Notes: a model not told the origin generated them from the letters alone. Shown: positions 49,000 through 58,194, numbered from the stretch's first letter. The stretch is 64,000 bases of DNA from an uncultured Blautia sp. (GCF_934371575.1 NZ_CAKRNY010000016.1:1-64000), one strand, 5' to 3'. Program-made: numbers and translations.

Positions 49000-50394
49000 T
49001 TACCCTGCCAGATGCAGCACTCCAATCAGGAATATCCAGCCAAGACCATAATAGGTTATAACGGCAACAAGGTCATTGATTGTTGTAATCAGGGGACCTG
49101 ACGCAACCGCCGGGTCAACACCTACTTTTTTAAAGAATAATGGGATACAGGTTCCCACAGCACTGGAAATCAGCATTGCCAGAAGAAGGGCAATTCCAAT
49201 ACAGCCTGAGACTGCATACGCAAATACCAGTGTCTTTCCTTTGAAAAGATAAATATAAAGTCCGATAAGTACAAACGAAAGGATTCCAAGCAACGCACCG
49301 TTGCAAAGACCAATTCTCATTTCCTTAAATACAAGCTCCAGCTTCTGTCTGCCCGTAAGGGACTCATCCATCAGCACACGGATGGTAACAGCCAGAGACT
49401 GTGTACCAACGTTACCAGCCATATCCAATATAAGGGACTGGAAAGCCATAATAATAGGAAGCTGGGTAACTACATTCTCAAATACACCAACTACAGAGGA
49501 TACCACCATACCAAGTCCAAGAAGAACGATCAGCCAAGGCATACGTTTCTTCATACTCTCTTTCAGCGGCTCCTTTAAATCCTCCTCTGCAGTAAGACCT
49601 GCCAGCATGGCGTAATCCTCTCCCATCTCATCATCAACCAGGTCGATAATATTGGAAGATGTGATAACACCCAGAAGACGGTTGTCATTATCCAACACAG
49701 GAATAGAATCCTCGGAATAGGCTTTCAGTTCTTCGATACAGTCGTCAATGCCTTCCTCCGCATATACATATGGATAGGAAGTTGCAACCAGATCATCCAG
49801 AGATCGGTCCTGTCTTGCAATGATCAGATCCTTCAGATCAATGGCGCCGTAAAATTTCTGTGATTCTGTCACCACAAAGATTGTGGAAATATTATCATTT
49901 TTTGCAGCCTGCTCCACCAGACTGCTCATAGCCTGTTTCACAGTAAGATTCTCACGAATGATAATGCAGTTGGTCGTCATGCGGCTACCAATTTCATCCT
50001 CATCAAAGGATGCAATCATCTCAATATCATGACGGACATCATCATCCATTAATTCTACCAGAATTTTCTTCTTGGCCTTATCTATTTTGTGGAGAACCTC
50101 CACAAGAGCATCGGTCTCCATGCGTGAGAGAATGGCTGCGCCTTTTTTCACATCCATCTCTTTCACATATTCCGCTGCGTTATCTGAGTCCGTATATTCA
50201 AAAATATCGGACAGCATATCCAGATCCAGAATACGATACAGTTTGTAACGCTCCTGAACAGTCAGCCTTGGCATTGCGTCTGCAATGTCATTGGCATGAA
50301 AATCTCCCAGCTTATCGCTCATAGCTGCCGGAGAGGTATTACTTCTTACTACAGCCAGAATGTCCTGGGTGTAGTCCTGCACTCTTTTCTCCAT
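49000..50394 (-). CDS. mgtE: Magnesium transporter MgtE
   Basis: A 464-residue Mg2+ channel. The N-terminal helical MgtE domain is followed by two CBS domains (about 140-260; DSIPVLDNDNRLLGVIT) and five transmembrane helices. The pore signature FQSLILDMAGNVGTQSLAV lies near residue 325, and the C-terminus has LITTINDLVAVITYYGLG. It is a single gene. I do not recognise an M-box in its leader. Confidence 0.95.
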   Translation of the reverse strand: MEKRVQDYTQDILAVVRSNTSPAAMSDKLGDFHANDIADAMPRLTVQERYKLYRILDLDMLSDIFEYTDSDNAAEYVKEMDVKKGAAILSRMETDALVEVLHKIDKAKKKILVELMDDDVRHDIEMIASFDEDEIGSRMTTNCIIIRENLTVKQAMSSLVEQAAKNDNISTIFVVTESQKFYGAIDLKDLIIARQDRSLDDLVATSYPYVYAEEGIDDCIEELKAYSEDSIPVLDNDNRLLGVITSSNIIDLVDDEMGEDYAMLAGLTAEEDLKEPLKESMKKRMPWLIVLLGLGMVVSSVVGVFENVVTQLPIIMAFQSLILDMAGNVGTQSLAVTIRVLMDESLTGRQKLELVFKEMRIGLCNGALLGILSFVLIGLYIYLFKGKTLVFAYAVSGCIGIALLLAMLISSAVGTCIPLFFKKVGVDPAVASGPLITTINDLVAVITYYGLGWIFLIGVLHLAG

Positions 50395-50957
50395 CCTGCT
50401 TTCTCCAATCTGATAATTAAGATATTTCTCCCTTTTTCAGGGAATATTGGATCCCACACAGGGCATATGAAGTAATCCAGATAACTATAGTTTTCACCTG
50501 GATAGTACACAAATATACGCACAAAAAAGGGCAGAACGATCCTGATAAGTCCCTTTATTCGTACAGTAAAATTCTTGTGGATTTCATAGGATTGAAAAAA
50601 GAAATGCAATCAGAAAACTGGCATACCGCGCTCTATTATAATGAAAAAACAGAATGTACACTGCGCTCGTCTGTCATTTCGTTTTTCCATCCTATGCAAC
50701 TACTTCGCCCATGAGAATCGCAACTATCCATTCTGTTCACCTGCCTTTGTTCTTAGATTTTATGGGAATATATTTTATCCCCACAGGTCATTCTAACTGC
50801 TTTTATACAAAAAATCAATTCCTATTTTGCTATTTACCTGATTTTTCACCTGGTTTTTTCAGGTTTCTTTCCATTTCTTTACATAGCAATCATTTTCCCA
50901 TGACTGAATAGAAAAGAGAGACGGCAAAAGCCGTCTCAAAAATCAACACACTATAGA
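50395..50957. other. 563-bp intergenic region
   Basis: No gene is supported. It holds the terminator at 50918-50937 and a minus-strand TATAAT near 50636-50641 that could start an mgtE transcript with a leader of about 235 nt. That leader contains weak hairpins (CCAG...CTGG near 50477-50501, CCCTGAAAAAGGG near 50430-50442). No known riboswitch is recognised. Confidence 0.5.
50918..50937 (-). terminator. Intrinsic terminator after the phospholipase-D-like gene
   Basis: GAGACGGC/GCCGTCTC with a TTTT loop, followed by TCTTTTC on the minus strand, 20 bp after the stop. Confidence 0.85.
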
Positions 50958-52334
50958 TTACAACAACTGTCTCAATGGTCTTATTATAATTCTTAATACT
51001 CCATAAAACAGCTTCTTCTGCCAGTTCAGCACTTTGGTTTCATACTGCGCACCTTCGGTTTCCTGACCGGAAGACAAAACTTCTTTACTTTTTTCCATAT
51101 AAATATTTTCAGTTTCCTGAATCTGATCATTTAATTCCTGACTGTCAATCACCAGCATTACCTCCGTGTCCAGATATGTACTTCGCATATCCAGATTATA
51201 GGAGCCAACCACAGATAACCGGTCATCTATCAGAGCTGCTTTGGTATGTACTGCATGCTCATTCATAAGCTCGTATACATCTGCACCTGTTTTCAGGATT
51301 TTCTTCTTCTGATTCAGGTAATCGGTGCATCCCCAGGGGTTGGAGCCTTTCTCAACTGCATTGAGCATAATCTTCAACTCTGCATGGGAAGAAATTTCTG
51401 TGAGAACATCATACATATAGCCATTGCAGATCACATATGGTGTCTGAATGGTTACATTGTCTGCGTCCTGTGCCAAATATTGGATTGTCTGGAGCACCAA
51501 CGGCGTTTTGGGGCCTGCATGGGTTCCATTATTGACAAGAGTAATTTTGTTCGCAGAAATGGTATCTCTTTCCCAGGAATTGTAAGTTTCAATATCAGGG
51601 TATTTTTCTGTCAGAGCAGCATAACGCGCTTCTAAGGACTGGTACTGGTTTTCGTACTTTGACAGATTTTCCTGTACCTCGTCTGCCACTTCTTCTGTCA
51701 CAGAAATTTCTGAACTATTCTTTTTTCTTCCACCCTTTATTTTCACGCAATCTTCATTCCATATCTGCTGAAAATACGCTTCCAGTTCCTGCAGGGATTC
51801 ACCCCTACCGTTTGTGGTATCGTACACCAGGATATCCCGGTCCACATTAATGCCGGTGGTTTTATCCCCCAGAAAAATATCATTGCTGTTGCGGCCGCCA
51901 AGCAAATACATTTCTTTATCGACAATAAGATATTTATCATGCATCCGGTAATTTACCTGCAACAGACTGGCAGGTGTTATGGGATTGTATACTCCTACCT
52001 GCACATTTTCTCTTGCTGCCAATGCCTGGAATTCCTTACTTCCGTTCAGAAACAGCTGCTGGTAAATTCCGTCAATTAAGAGCTTAACTTCCACACCTTT
52101 TTCTGCCGCATTATTTAATGCTGCCAAAAGATCTGTACCACTGTCATCCGCCCGCAGATCAAAGGTAGATAAAACAATACTGTCTTTTGCCTTTCCGATC
52201 ATACGCAAACGCCACAAAAGTGCCTCTTCATTGTCATCAATGCAGCGGATTCGTTCGCTCCCTGGCGTATCGGAAGTGAACTCAGTCTGCTTTAGCGTTT
52301 CCGCAAGTTTATCATCTGGCTTCTTGCAGTACAA
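50958..52334 (-). CDS. Phospholipase D/cardiolipin synthase-like membrane-anchored protein
   Basis: At least 458 residues with two PLD catalytic motifs: MHDKYLIVDKEMYLLGGRN and HTKAALIDDRLSVVGSYNLD. It is likely a membrane-associated phosphatidyltransferase or phospholipase. From the TTG at 52334 the protein lacks a membrane anchor. The frame stays open upstream to 52418 and encodes KKNLKRIRNILLWFLLIVVL, an ideal signal-anchor, but the only well-spaced initiation codon after AAAGGGTG is ATA at 52415. The true start is probably there, giving 485 residues. A loss-of-start mutation is the alternative. Confidence 0.82.
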   Translation of the reverse strand: MYCKKPDDKLAETLKQTEFTSDTPGSERIRCIDDNEEALLWRLRMIGKAKDSIVLSTFDLRADDSGTDLLAALNNAAEKGVEVKLLIDGIYQQLFLNGSKEFQALAARENVQVGVYNPITPASLLQVNYRMHDKYLIVDKEMYLLGGRNSNDIFLGDKTTGINVDRDILVYDTTNGRGESLQELEAYFQQIWNEDCVKIKGGRKKNSSEISVTEEVADEVQENLSKYENQYQSLEARYAALTEKYPDIETYNSWERDTISANKITLVNNGTHAGPKTPLVLQTIQYLAQDADNVTIQTPYVICNGYMYDVLTEISSHAELKIMLNAVEKGSNPWGCTDYLNQKKKILKTGADVYELMNEHAVHTKAALIDDRLSVVGSYNLDMRSTYLDTEVMLVIDSQELNDQIQETENIYMEKSKEVLSSGQETEGAQYETKVLNWQKKLFYGVLRIIIRPLRQLL

Positions 52335-52446
52335 CGGTGCAAAAACATTTACCAGTACTACAATAAGCAGAAACCATAGAAGTATATTCCTTATTCGTTT
52401 TAGATTTTTCTTTATCGCTATACACCCTTTCTAATATCAATATTTC

Positions 52447-52508
52447 TCAGGCTTCACCCCAGTTTCCACTGTCTCAGACAGCCTTTTCTAAAGATATTTT
52501 ATCAAATT
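52447..52508. repeat. Shared ~60-bp repeat (copy P) upstream of the PLD-like gene
   Basis: TTCACCCCAGTTTCCACTG, then TCTCAGACAGCCTTTTCTAA and GATATTTTATCAAATTT recur almost exactly at 63445-63480 and 63563-63585, where a 79-bp miniature element splits the repeat. It includes the palindrome CTGTCTCAGACAG. Both copies lie just upstream of minus-strand genes. Confidence 0.7.
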
Positions 52509-52558
52509 TTTTTATAAATTCATATCCTCATTTTCTTTCGCTGTAAAGCCAAGGAATA

Positions 52559-52658
52559 ATCCGGCTAATCTTACATATAATATAAAATCAGCCGTTTTTC
52601 TCTTGAAACGCTTTTATTTTCGGCTAAAATACATTCATAGTATATATTAGCCGAAGGA
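52559..52658 (+). promoter_or_regulatory. CGGCTAA inverted-repeat region upstream of the ATPase remnant
   Basis: CGGCTAA occurs three times. CGGCTAA...TTAGCCG (about 52621-52655) brackets an AT-rich stretch with a TATATT-like box, and AAGGAGG follows directly. It looks like an operator and promoter left from the gene whose remnant begins at 52669. Confidence 0.5.
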
Positions 52659-52668
52659 GGAATTCTTA

Positions 52669-52818
52669 TGAGTTATATCTCAAGAAGCTTGGAAAGCTAT
52701 GTTGTGTCTGAAATTGCAAAAACCTATTTGAACTGTGGAATTGATATTGTTCTAGAACATGATGGGATGCTGAATCCTCTGGAAATCAAAATGCCATCAC
52801 ACCGGATACTCCAAGTGT
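52669..52818 (+). pseudogene. Remnant of an AAA-family ATPase with DUF4143 C-terminal domain
   Basis: A 49-codon frame preceded by AAGGAGGAATTCTT. SRSLESYVVSEIAKTYLNCG is joined directly to IDIVLEHDGMLNPLEIK; in full-length relatives a segment with YYYRDKDxKE lies between these blocks. The last residues (MPSHRILQV) come from the terminator hairpin sequence that follows. The N-terminal ATPase domain, the middle of DUF4143 and its end are all missing, so it is a relic with an intact translation start. Confidence 0.7.
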
Positions 52819-52826
52819 GATGGCAT
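52791..52826. terminator. Strong hairpin terminator of the VOC/GntP operon
   Basis: ATGCCATCACAC pairs perfectly with GTGTGATGGCAT; TTTGATTT follows on the minus strand. It lies 58 bp after the VOC gene stop. Confidence 0.8.
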
Positions 52827-52884
52827 ATGCCCTTTCTGCTGTTTGAAAAGCCCAATAACTCAGTTAAGCGCAACAGGTAAAGAA

Positions 52885-53274
52885 TCACAGATACTGGCTA
52901 AACTCTATTTTTTCTTTATTCGGTCCCTCAATTGTAAAAAATCTGACACCATTTTCCCAGAATGGTAAAAAATGGATTATATCCCTGGTGGTATTCAGAT
53001 CCGCCTGATTGATCAGTTCATATACTTTTTCGATATCTTTTACATCAATTGCGACGTGATCTATAGCGCCTGATTCCATTTTTGCGGCTTTATTCTCATA
53101 GGTCTCGATTACCAGATTATTCAGCTTGAGGAATGCAACTTTCTCCTTTGCTTCCTCGTTGACAGTCTGCAAAGCAACCTCAAATCCAAGCTTTCCATAA
53201 AATTCAATGGTTGTTTCTATATCATTTGTAGGAATTCCTACATGCTGAATTCCATTTAACTGCTCCCTTAACAT
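52885..53274 (-). CDS. VOC-superfamily (glyoxalase-like) protein
   Basis: A 129-residue protein with two beta-alpha-beta-beta-beta units. Metal-ligand candidates fall at the usual places: His in GIQHVGI, Glu in VIETYE, His in AIDHVAID and Glu in KIEFSQ. Possible activities include lyase, epimerase or isomerase on small metabolites. As the last gene of a sugar-acid operon, a role on a sugar-derived aldehyde or acid is plausible. Its ATG overlaps the stop of the HPr-like gene by one base. Confidence 0.85.
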   Translation of the reverse strand: MLREQLNGIQHVGIPTNDIETTIEFYGKLGFEVALQTVNEEAKEKVAFLKLNNLVIETYENKAAKMESGAIDHVAIDVKDIEKVYELINQADLNTTRDIIHFLPFWENGVRFFTIEGPNKEKIEFSQYL

Positions 53275-53534
53275 TATTTCTCCTCCTGTTTTTTCTCATA
53301 CAACAGCCCGGCTTCGTCCAGCTTTTCTAAAATCTGCCTCTTTTCCTCTTCCGTCTCAACTGGAATCTGCAATTCTCCATAGGCAAAATCCGGCAGACTT
53401 AAAACTCCCAGCATGGATTTTGCATCTACTATATAACGGCCATAGCATAAATCCACATCATATGCAATTGATTCTGCAATACTGACCAGTTTACTTGCAT
53501 TCTGCATAGTTCCCAATATTACCTTTATTTTCAT
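53274..53534 (-). CDS. HPr-like protein lacking the phosphorylatable histidine (Crh-like)
   Basis: An 86-residue protein with HPr fold features, notably YIVDAKSMLGVLSL, which holds the regulatory serine equivalent to Ser46. The usual GLHARPA active-site loop is replaced by GTMQNASK, so the His15 equivalent is absent. Such a protein cannot carry PTS phosphate but could be phosphorylated on Ser, as in Bacillus Crh, and act in catabolite control. It sits between gntP and the VOC gene. ATG at 53534 is chosen; AGGAG is 11 bases upstream, and an adjacent GTG at 53537 is possible. Confidence 0.75.
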   Translation of the reverse strand: MKIKVILGTMQNASKLVSIAESIAYDVDLCYGRYIVDAKSMLGVLSLPDFAYGELQIPVETEEEKRQILEKLDEAGLLYEKKQEEK

Positions 53535-53547
53535 CACTTTCACGCTC

Positions 53548-54906
53548 CTACGCAAACAGGCTGATCACAATCGCACAGACCAGACCTGTAATTCCAATAA
53601 TGGTTTCCATCATGGTCCAGGATTTCAAGGTCGTCTTCTCATCAATCTCAAGAAGGGAGCTGACCAGCCAGAAGCCTGAATCATTTACATGGCTGAAAGC
53701 GGTTGCGCCTCCGTTGATGGCACAGACCATGGCTGCCAGATAAAGTGGTGACAATCCTGCTACTCCAGGCATAGCCGCCATGATTCCCGCAGCCATTGTC
53801 ATGGCTACTACTGCTGCTCCAACAGATGCGCGGATCAGTGCTGCGATGAGAAAGGCAACCAGTACTAACGGAAGACCGCTTTTTTCAAGGGCTGGTCCGA
53901 TAATATTTCCCATGCCGCTGTCCTGAAGCACCCAGCGGATAATTCCACCGCCAGTGATCACCAGAAGGATCTGTCCTGTAGGGCGAAGGGAACGGTCCAG
54001 AATTTTCTTTAACTGTTCTCCATCATACCCCTGCTTTTTACCAAGGAAGTACATGGCACACAGCACAGCTATGATCAGCGCTACAAATGGAGTTCCCAGA
54101 AATTCCAGCACTGGTCTCACTGGATCAATACCAGGAATATAAGTTGAAATTGTGTTACACAAAATCAATACCAGCGGTACAAGGATAATACATAACACCG
54201 TAGAAAACTTCGGAAGATTTCCTTCTTCAGCTTCCCGAACCTCCTGAATGTTTGAAGGAAGTCCTGCATCAATTTTACTTCCGATAAATTTTGACCATAA
54301 AATACCTGCAAAGATCAGTGACAGAATTCCAACAGGCACACCAACTGCGATCATAATGCCAAGATCCACGTTCAGCATATTTGCCACCAGAACAGAGCCT
54401 GCCGATGGTGGAATAAAGGCAAAGCCTGTGGCCAGTCCCGCCAGAAGAGGGATCACATAGTATAAAGTAGATTTCTTTGTCTTTTTTGCAAGTCCAAATG
54501 CCAGAGGAATGAGAATCACCACACCAGCCTCAAAGAATACGGTTGTACCAACTACCAGCCCTGTGATTCCCAGTGCAATTCCAGATTTTTTCTCGCCGAA
54601 TTTATTGATCAAAGTCTGGGCAACACATTGTGCACCTCCGGATACTTCCAGGATTCCGCCAAACAATGAGCCAAGTCCAATTAACAGGACAATCCCCTGC
54701 AGGGTATCCCCGGCACCTTTTTCCACTGTGTTTACAAGTGTTGGAACCGGCATTCCGGCTCCAAGTCCAATAACCAGCGCTGAAATCAGCAGTGATAAAA
54801 TCGGATGAATCTTAAATTTAATGATAAGAAGCAGAAGCAATATAATTCCTGCTGCTGCCGCGATCAGCAGTCTTGCTGACTCCGCCGCAAATACCGGTTC
54901 TGTCAT
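53548..54906 (-). CDS. GntP-family gluconate/sugar-acid permease
   Basis: A 452-residue proton symporter-like permease with about 12-14 hydrophobic segments. It has GLGAGMPVPTLVNTVEKGAGDTL in two blocks, FEAGVVILIPLAFGLAKK and NGGATAFSHVNDSGFWLV, all typical of GntP. It probably imports gluconate, fructuronate or another hexonate. The ATG at 54906 is preceded by GGGGAGGAGATACAAA. It lies between the reductase and the HPr-like gene in one operon. Confidence 0.92.
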   Translation of the reverse strand: MTEPVFAAESARLLIAAAAGIILLLLLIIKFKIHPILSLLISALVIGLGAGMPVPTLVNTVEKGAGDTLQGIVLLIGLGSLFGGILEVSGGAQCVAQTLINKFGEKKSGIALGITGLVVGTTVFFEAGVVILIPLAFGLAKKTKKSTLYYVIPLLAGLATGFAFIPPSAGSVLVANMLNVDLGIMIAVGVPVGILSLIFAGILWSKFIGSKIDAGLPSNIQEVREAEEGNLPKFSTVLCIILVPLVLILCNTISTYIPGIDPVRPVLEFLGTPFVALIIAVLCAMYFLGKKQGYDGEQLKKILDRSLRPTGQILLVITGGGIIRWVLQDSGMGNIIGPALEKSGLPLVLVAFLIAALIRASVGAAVVAMTMAAGIMAAMPGVAGLSPLYLAAMVCAINGGATAFSHVNDSGFWLVSSLLEIDEKTTLKSWTMMETIIGITGLVCAIVISLFA

Positions 54907-55025
54907 TTTGTATCTCCTCCCCAAATTTCTCATTCAATAATCTACAGTTAAACAAATAATAACACCCGCATTTTTACTATCCTATATTCGGGACTTATCA
55001 GCGTAGTGCATCTCAGATAAATTTA

Positions 55026-56645
55026 TTACGCCGCAACATATTTATGGATGGTAGCTCGCACAGCGCCAGGTCCTGCGATCATTTCCCGGAACATGTTCTC
55101 AATCTTCTCTCCCACACCAGCTTTGTAAAGATCTGTGAAGAACAGACGCTCGTTAGAAAGGATTGGCTTCAGCTGATCCTTGAATGTCTCAGGTTTTCCG
55201 ATGACAATATCCTTTAACTGCTCCTGAAGTTCTTCATTCATCGGATCCGGAGCAAGTTCATATTTGTTGCCCTCATCATCAACAGCCAGCATATATCTCA
55301 GCCATCCGGCAATTCCAAGAGGAATTGCGGTAAGCCTGGACGCATCTCCGAATCTTTCTACATATGCTTTTACCGTCTCGCCAAAACGAATGCCAACCAT
55401 CTGGGACACGTCAACAGCCAGACGAAGGTTGGTATCACCCAGGTATTCATTTGGGAAACGATCATGGAAAAGCTCGTCCACAAAAGCCTGTGGGGAAAGG
55501 ATTCCAGGATCTGCAACTACCGGAAGGCCTTCATCATAGGCTACCATACGTGCCATTTTCATCATGTCTTCATTTGTATTCAGCATATGGGCAAAAAGGT
55601 CATATCCAAGAACCACACCAAGAGGACCAGTTGCAGAATGGACCGGATTCAGACATACCGTTACTTTCATTCTTTCAGAAAGGTTTACTGTATTTCGGTC
55701 TGCCATGTATACACCGAAGCCTTTTTCCAAAGCAGGACGTCCGTTGGGGAAGCTGTCCTCGATTACAAGATACTGTGGTTTCTCAGCATTTACAAATGGT
55801 GCAATGTATGTTTTCTTGCTTGTGATAACAGGCTGCATGCTTTCCACTCCAAGCTTCTCAAGGTCAGCTGCAATCTGCTCACTGGGACGAGGTGTGATCT
55901 TATCGATCATGGTCCATGGGAAAGCAACCACTTTCTCATCACTTACATAGCTTACAAATCCATCATCTACGAAGCCGGCTTTCTTCCACTCTTCTGTCAT
56001 AGTCAGCACAGACTCCCGGAGCTTCGCACCATTCTGGGAGCAATTGTCCATAGATACAAGAGCGATCGGATACTTGCCTGCTTTATATCTCTCGTAAAGC
56101 ATTGCCACCAGAACTGCCATGGCTCCTGTAGCCTTGTCCGGACCATTCTGGATATCTGCCTGTACAAATGGGAACCAGGTTCCGTCAGCTTTATGTAATG
56201 CGTATCCTTTTTCCGTGATGGTAAAGGATACCATCTGAAGGGATTTGCTGGTAAAAATCTCTTTCAGGCGGTTCCACTGAGCCAGGTCTGAAGACTGAGC
56301 CTTTACTGCTTCTGCCAGAGCACCCAGAACCTTGTACTCACGGGTTCCGTCTCCATGAAGGATTACGTTTAACCCAAGATTGTCATATGGCTCATAAATC
56401 TTATCCACTACATCATAGTCAAAGGTCTCCACGCAGGTGATGCCTCTGTCCAGAATTCCTTTTTCCAGAAGTCCGTCTGCAATACCGCCGATAAATACGC
56501 GGAAAATATTGCCGATTCCAAAGTGTACCCATACTGGAGCTTCTTTCGCTCTGGCAGATACTTTCTCCACATCATAGCCAGGCAGCTGGATTCCTGCCTT
56601 TTCCCATGCTTCATGCTCTTTGATTCCTGTTATTGTTAATTTCAT
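55026..56645 (-). CDS. Mannitol dehydrogenase family oxidoreductase (fructuronate reductase-like)
   Basis: A 539-residue NAD-dependent polyol/aldonate dehydrogenase. N-terminal VHFGIGNIFRVFIGGIADGL binds nucleotide, and ALVSMDNCSQNG and VTVCLNPVHSATGPLG are family blocks near the catalytic Lys. UxuB-type D-mannonate oxidoreductases fit best, given the adjacent GntP permease and ROK regulator; other polyols remain possible. First gene of a four-gene operon (reductase, gntP, HPr-like, VOC). GGAGGAAC precedes the ATG. Confidence 0.87.
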   Translation of the reverse strand: MKLTITGIKEHEAWEKAGIQLPGYDVEKVSARAKEAPVWVHFGIGNIFRVFIGGIADGLLEKGILDRGITCVETFDYDVVDKIYEPYDNLGLNVILHGDGTREYKVLGALAEAVKAQSSDLAQWNRLKEIFTSKSLQMVSFTITEKGYALHKADGTWFPFVQADIQNGPDKATGAMAVLVAMLYERYKAGKYPIALVSMDNCSQNGAKLRESVLTMTEEWKKAGFVDDGFVSYVSDEKVVAFPWTMIDKITPRPSEQIAADLEKLGVESMQPVITSKKTYIAPFVNAEKPQYLVIEDSFPNGRPALEKGFGVYMADRNTVNLSERMKVTVCLNPVHSATGPLGVVLGYDLFAHMLNTNEDMMKMARMVAYDEGLPVVADPGILSPQAFVDELFHDRFPNEYLGDTNLRLAVDVSQMVGIRFGETVKAYVERFGDASRLTAIPLGIAGWLRYMLAVDDEGNKYELAPDPMNEELQEQLKDIVIGKPETFKDQLKPILSNERLFFTDLYKAGVGEKIENMFREMIAGPGAVRATIHKYVAA

Positions 56646-57060
56646 GTTCTGTTCCTCCTTGATTTTCTTCTTGTACAGATCTGATTCTCAATCCCAATCT
56701 GTTTTGTTGTTCTTTATATTTCTTTTCGTTTTAACTTATGTGTATGTCTTAACTGTAAGTTGAGTATATATCTTTTTTTCATAAAAATCTATTGACAGAA
56801 ATTATAATTTTTGTTTCTAATTTTTGTATGGTTTTACCAGTAGTTTTCTGCTTATTGCTTTTTTAACTGTTCTATACTAAAATGCAAGTAAGACTTAACA
56901 TTATCTGATACAGCAAAGATTACGTGATGACTGTTCACTTCATGGTCTGCAATACACGCTTTGTTACCAGTGGACAGTGGCATTACGTATTTGAGTATTT
57001 GAGTATTTGTTAACAGTTACTAACCTTACGTTGTACCAAGAACATAACCAGGAGACTATC
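56646..57060. promoter_or_regulatory. Divergent control region of the sugar-acid operon and ROK regulator
   Basis: A 415-bp AT-rich gap. TTAACTGTAAGTT and further TTAACTT units near 56730-56765 form an imperfect inverted repeat next to a minus-strand TATACT (about 56763-56768). On the plus strand TTGCTT-17 bp-TAAAAT near 56857-56882 could drive the regulator. A ROK operator here is inference. Confidence 0.45.
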
Positions 57061-58194
57061 ATGAGTGAAAAAGGATTAACCACCATCGCTTTAAAAAAGA
57101 TAAACCGTTCCAAGATTTACCAATACATTTACCGGAGCAAACTGACCTCCAAGCTACAGATTGTCCAGGATCTGCAGATGGGTCTGTCTACTGTCAGCCA
57201 GAATTTAAATCTTCTGGAAAATGAAGGGCTGATTGAGAAAAATGGTTACTTTGATTCCACCGGAGGACGAAAGGCCAATGCCATTCAGATCGTTTCGGAT
57301 TTCAAAATTTCCATTGGTGTTGGCATATTAAAAAATATGTTTCATATCACCGCTATCGATCTGTACGGAAACACGATCTGTACCGATACCATTCCGCTTA
57401 CCTACTCAAACACAGCTGCGTATTACCAGCAGCTCACTGACAAAGTCAAAGACTTTATTGAAAAAAAACAGTATCCGGAAGACAAAATTCTTGGCGTTTC
57501 CATTGCTACCCAGGGAATTACCTCCCCGGATAATACCACTGTTATCTACGGAAACATTATGAACAACACAGGTATGCGTCTGAAGGATTTTTCCAGGCAT
57601 CTGCCTTATCCCTGCCATCTGGAGCATGACTCCAAATCAGCTGCTTTTCTGGAATTATGGAATCATCCGGAGCTTGACAGTGCTGTTGTTTTTTTATTGA
57701 ATCGAAATCTTGGCGGTGCCATTATCACCAATCACCAGATTCACCAGGGATGTTCCATGCACAGCGGAACAATTGAGCATATATGCATCAACCCTGACGG
57801 ACCACTTTGCTACTGCGGAAACCGGGGCTGTCTGGAAACCTATTGCTCTGCCAACTCTCTGGAACAGGCCAGCGGCATGACTATAAAGGAATTTTTCCCT
57901 CTTTTAAGAGAAAAAAAATCTCCCCGGCTTATACAAATCTGGGAGGATTATCTCAATCATCTGGCTTTTGCAATGAAAAACCTGAATCTGGTTATTGATG
58001 CGCCAATCATTATCAGTGGATATCTGGCACCTTATTTTACGGAAGAAGACACGGATTATCTGCTGCGGCAAATCAATTCCATGACTCCTTTTGAACTGGA
58101 AGAAGAACAGCTTCTTGTGGGAACTCATGGGCAGTATACGCCGGCGATCGGAGCTGCACTTTTTTATGTGGAGAAATTTATCCAGTCGGTTTGA
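57061..58194 (+). CDS. ROK-family transcriptional regulator (NagC/XylR type)
   Basis: A 377-residue regulator. An N-terminal winged helix (KLQIVQDLQMGLSTVSQNLNLLENEGLIEK, in two blocks, about 35-65) is joined to a ROK sugar-kinase-like domain with zinc-site CYCGNRGCLETYCS. The ATP-site glycine motif is degraded (NRNLGGAII), consistent with a regulator rather than a kinase. It is divergent from the reductase operon and probably controls it. ATG at 57061 has CAGGAGACTATC upstream. Confidence 0.9.
   Translation: MSEKGLTTIALKKINRSKIYQYIYRSKLTSKLQIVQDLQMGLSTVSQNLNLLENEGLIEKNGYFDSTGGRKANAIQIVSDFKISIGVGILKNMFHITAIDLYGNTICTDTIPLTYSNTAAYYQQLTDKVKDFIEKKQYPEDKILGVSIATQGITSPDNTTVIYGNIMNNTGMRLKDFSRHLPYPCHLEHDSKSAAFLELWNHPELDSAVVFLLNRNLGGAIITNHQIHQGCSMHSGTIEHICINPDGPLCYCGNRGCLETYCSANSLEQASGMTIKEFFPLLREKKSPRLIQIWEDYLNHLAFAMKNLNLVIDAPIIISGYLAPYFTEEDTDYLLRQINSMTPFELEEEQLLVGTHGQYTPAIGAALFYVEKFIQSV

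Noticed and set aside
50349..50609. 86-codon frame upstream of and overlapping mgtE
   Set aside because: It overlaps the mgtE start in another frame, lacks a ribosome-binding site, and its sequence is not family-like.
50395..50640. Possible M-box magnesium riboswitch in the mgtE leader
   Set aside because: The leader length would fit, but none of the conserved M-box blocks are visible.
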